A DNA stretch of 64,000 nt, from NCBI GenBank assembly GCA_945888595.1, contig CAMDAO010000001.1, forward strand, positions 24,998 through 88,997, read 5' to 3'. Under the pieces are notes generated by a model. It had not been told where the DNA came from, searched no databases, and saw only the letters and a program-made list of their open reading frames with translations. This DNA comes from Chryseobacterium gleum. GTDB taxonomy: Bacteria > Bacteroidota > Bacteroidia > Flavobacteriales_D > Crocinitomicaceae. A program made the translations under genes and the position numbers. Shown here piece by piece: positions 61,656 through 64,000 of the stretch. How positions within the stretch are numbered: position 1 is the stretch's first letter; the number at the start of each line of letters is the position of its first letter.

Positions 61656-62720
61656 ATGAAAAATTCAATAATAACAATAAAAAAGGTCATTTTATGCGGA
61701 GCTATTATTAGTAGTTCTGTTGCAAATGCAGGAAACGAAGATCGTTCAGGTTCGGCTGGTGCTTCGCATTTATTAGTGAATCCTTGGGCTAGAAGTTCTG
61801 CAATGGGTGATGCTGGTGTGGCTAGTACAAATGGATTAGAAGGTTCTTTTACAAATGTGGCTGGTTTGGCTTTCACAGATAAAACGCAGTTAAAGTTTAA
61901 CCATAGTAATTGGATGGGTTCTGCTGGAATAGCATACAATAATGCTGGTCTTGCTCAACGTATTTCTGATAGAGATGTTTTTGCAATTAGTATTCAGTCA
62001 ATGAATTTTGGTGATATTCCAATCACAACGGTTGCAAATCCGGAAGGGAAAATCGGAACATTTTCTCCACGTATTAATGTTTTCAATGTAGGTTATGCAC
62101 GTTCTTTTTCTAGCTCAATACATGCTGGAATTAACATGAAGGTAATTTCTGAAAGCATGACCAATCTTAAGTCGTCTGGTATGGCTTTTGATGTTGGTAT
62201 TCGCTACGTTACGGGTGAGAAAGATCAAATAAAATTTGGTATTGCATTGAAAAATGTGGGACCAACAATGAAATACAAAGGAGATGGTTTAGATCAACAA
62301 GCGACGTATGTTGAAACGGGTAGTATTGCAACGCTTAATCAACGTGCACAAGAATTTGAATTACCTGCTTTGTTAAACATTGGAGCATCTTACGATTTTA
62401 ATTTTGATGAAAAGCAAAAGTTGATTCTTGCGTTTGCATACACAGCAAATTCGTTTTCATATGATCAATTTAGAATTGGTTTGGATTACGGAATGAAAAC
62501 AGAAAAATTAGCTTTTAATTTAAGAGGTGGATATGTGTATGAAAAAAGTATTTTATCCTCTGAAAACAGATCGAATGCAATGATCGGACCAACTGCTGGT
62601 TTCTCTGTTGATGCACTTGCTGGTAAAAACAAGAATGCTTTAGGAATTGAATATTGTGCTCGTTTTGCAGGTGCATTCGGTATTATTCATACAATTGGAG
62701 CGACGATTAGTTTAAAATAA
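61656..62720 (+). CDS. PorV/PorQ family protein
   Basis: Signal peptide; NPWARSSAMGDAGVASTNG; beta-barrel pattern. Confidence 0.88.
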   Translation: MKNSIITIKKVILCGAIISSSVANAGNEDRSGSAGASHLLVNPWARSSAMGDAGVASTNGLEGSFTNVAGLAFTDKTQLKFNHSNWMGSAGIAYNNAGLAQRISDRDVFAISIQSMNFGDIPITTVANPEGKIGTFSPRINVFNVGYARSFSSSIHAGINMKVISESMTNLKSSGMAFDVGIRYVTGEKDQIKFGIALKNVGPTMKYKGDGLDQQATYVETGSIATLNQRAQEFELPALLNIGASYDFNFDEKQKLILAFAYTANSFSYDQFRIGLDYGMKTEKLAFNLRGGYVYEKSILSSENRSNAMIGPTAGFSVDALAGKNKNALGIEYCARFAGAFGIIHTIGATISLK

Positions 62721-62743
62721 AAAAAAAATTATATATTTGTACT

Positions 62744-62780
62744 AACAAGAGAGTTCCTTTGAGCTCTCTTGTTTTTGTTT
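62744..62780 (+). terminator. Strong terminator hairpin 20 nt upstream of greA
   Basis: AACAAGAGAG-TTCCTTTGAG-CTCTCTTGTT + TTTGTTTT. Confidence 0.8.
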
Positions 62781-62800
62781 TATAGTTAATTAATAAGATT

Positions 62801-63277
62801 ATGTCTCAAGTTACATATTATACGCAAGAAGGTTTAGATCGCATGATTAAAGAACTTCATGAAATGAAAACAGTTCAAAGACCTGCTATTTCTCTACAAA
62901 TAGGAGAGGCGAGAGATAAAGGTGATTTATCAGAAAATGCAGAATATGATGCCGCGAAAGAAGCGCAAGGTTTGTTAGAAATGAAGATTTCAAAGTTGGA
63001 TACCATTCTCGCTAATGCGCGTGTAATTGATGAATCTACAGTGGATAATTCTAAAGTGTTTATCCTATCAAAGGTTCAAATTAAAAACGTTGACAATGGG
63101 ATGGAATTTGAATATACGTTAGTGGCAGAAAATGAAGCTGATTTGAAAGCGAAGAAAATATCCATGGATTCTCCTTTTGGAAAAGGTTTATTAGGTAAAA
63201 AAATTGGTGATATAGCCGAGATAAGTGCACCTAGCGGTCCAATGTATTTTGAAGTATTGAGTATTTCGAGAGGATGA
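62801..63277 (+). CDS. greA: Transcription elongation factor GreA
   Basis: IGEARDKGDLSENAEYDAAKEAQ motif. Confidence 0.97.
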   Translation: MSQVTYYTQEGLDRMIKELHEMKTVQRPAISLQIGEARDKGDLSENAEYDAAKEAQGLLEMKISKLDTILANARVIDESTVDNSKVFILSKVQIKNVDNGMEFEYTLVAENEADLKAKKISMDSPFGKGLLGKKIGDIAEISAPSGPMYFEVLSISRG

Positions 63278-63663
63278 GTTCTATTTTCTCTAAAATTGTT
63301 GCTGGTGAAGTACCTTGTTTTAAGGTTGCAGAAGATGATAATTACCTAGCGTTTCTGGACATCACTCCATTGAGAAGAGGACATGTCTTGGTTATCCCCA
63401 AAAAGGAAACAGACTATATTTTTGACTTAACGGATGAGGCTATCAGTGGAATTTTTGTTTTTTCAAAAAAAGTAGCGCATTCAATTAAAAAGGCATTCCC
63501 TTGCAAAAAAGTAGGGGTAACAATTATTGGGTTGGAAGTACCTCACGCACATATTCATTTAATTCCCATGAATTCTATGGCTGACATGAATTTTGCACAA
63601 GAGAAGTTAGTTTTGAGTAATGATGAACTTTCGGAGATTGCCGATAAAATTATCAACGCATAG
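63274..63663 (+). CDS. HIT family protein
   Basis: FSKIVAGEVPCFKV; GLEVPHAHIHLIP histidine triad. Confidence 0.95.
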   Translation: MSSIFSKIVAGEVPCFKVAEDDNYLAFLDITPLRRGHVLVIPKKETDYIFDLTDEAISGIFVFSKKVAHSIKKAFPCKKVGVTIIGLEVPHAHIHLIPMNSMADMNFAQEKLVLSNDELSEIADKIINA

Positions 63664-63744
63664 AATTTTCGCGTCTGCTGACATTGATTTTTTGGTTCAA
63701 TTTTTGCCCTTTAACCTAATGAATTTAAATGATATTTTGAGCAA

Positions 63745-64000
63745 ATGAAAAATAGTTTACCACGTCAATTATTCATTCTTGCTGTGACAATTATGTCCGT
63801 TTCTGCAGTTTTTGCCCAGGTTTCTCCCACTAATATTTTATTTATTGGAAATAGTTATACGCATTACAATGACATGCCAGGTATTTTTAAGGACTTCGCT
63901 ATTGAAAAAGGGTATTCAGTCAATGTGGAAATGAGTGCGAAAAGTAATCACACATGTAAAATGCATTGTGAGAGAGCTGAGTTGTTTGAAAAAATTAAAA
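63745..64000 (+). CDS. SGNH/GDSL-like hydrolase (DUF4886-like), truncated by window end
   Basis: Signal peptide then ILFIGNSYTHYNDMPGIF; open to the window end. Confidence 0.7.
   Translation, partial: MKNSLPRQLFILAVTIMSVSAVFAQVSPTNILFIGNSYTHYNDMPGIFKDFAIEKGYSVNVEMSAKSNHTCKMHCERAELFEKIK

Overview
This AT-rich window looks like a Bacteroidota (Flavobacteriales-like) chromosome segment. Supporting signs are T9SS sorting domains, gliding-motility C-terminal domains, a PorV-like protein, a SusC-like TonB receptor and TTG-N19-TAnnTTTG promoters. Most of it is ordinary housekeeping: pheS, hutI, hflX, gpmI, engB, folE, ribF, greA, a PurF-like gene and one tRNA-Leu(CAA). The most interesting locus is 41.5-45.1 kb. 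It is a compact grasp-with-spasm-type RiPP (graspetide) cluster with two tandem double-glycine precursor genes that the 60-aa ORF track misses or misplaces. The second precursor is out of frame with its conserved ATG by one nucleotide in a poly-T run. The cluster also has an uncharacterised secreted protein, an ATP-grasp ligase, an unlisted 53-aa ORF overlapping both neighbours, and a SPASM-type maturase. An orphan minus-strand terminator or possible small RNA lies just upstream. Other accessory points are a BRO-family gene cassette downstream of tRNA-Leu flanked by a 17-bp direct repeat and a truncated symporter fragment, a six-unit intergenic repeat array (32.85-33.22 kb), and several unlisted small ORFs. 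All calls come from reading the sequence and family motifs; no database search was run.
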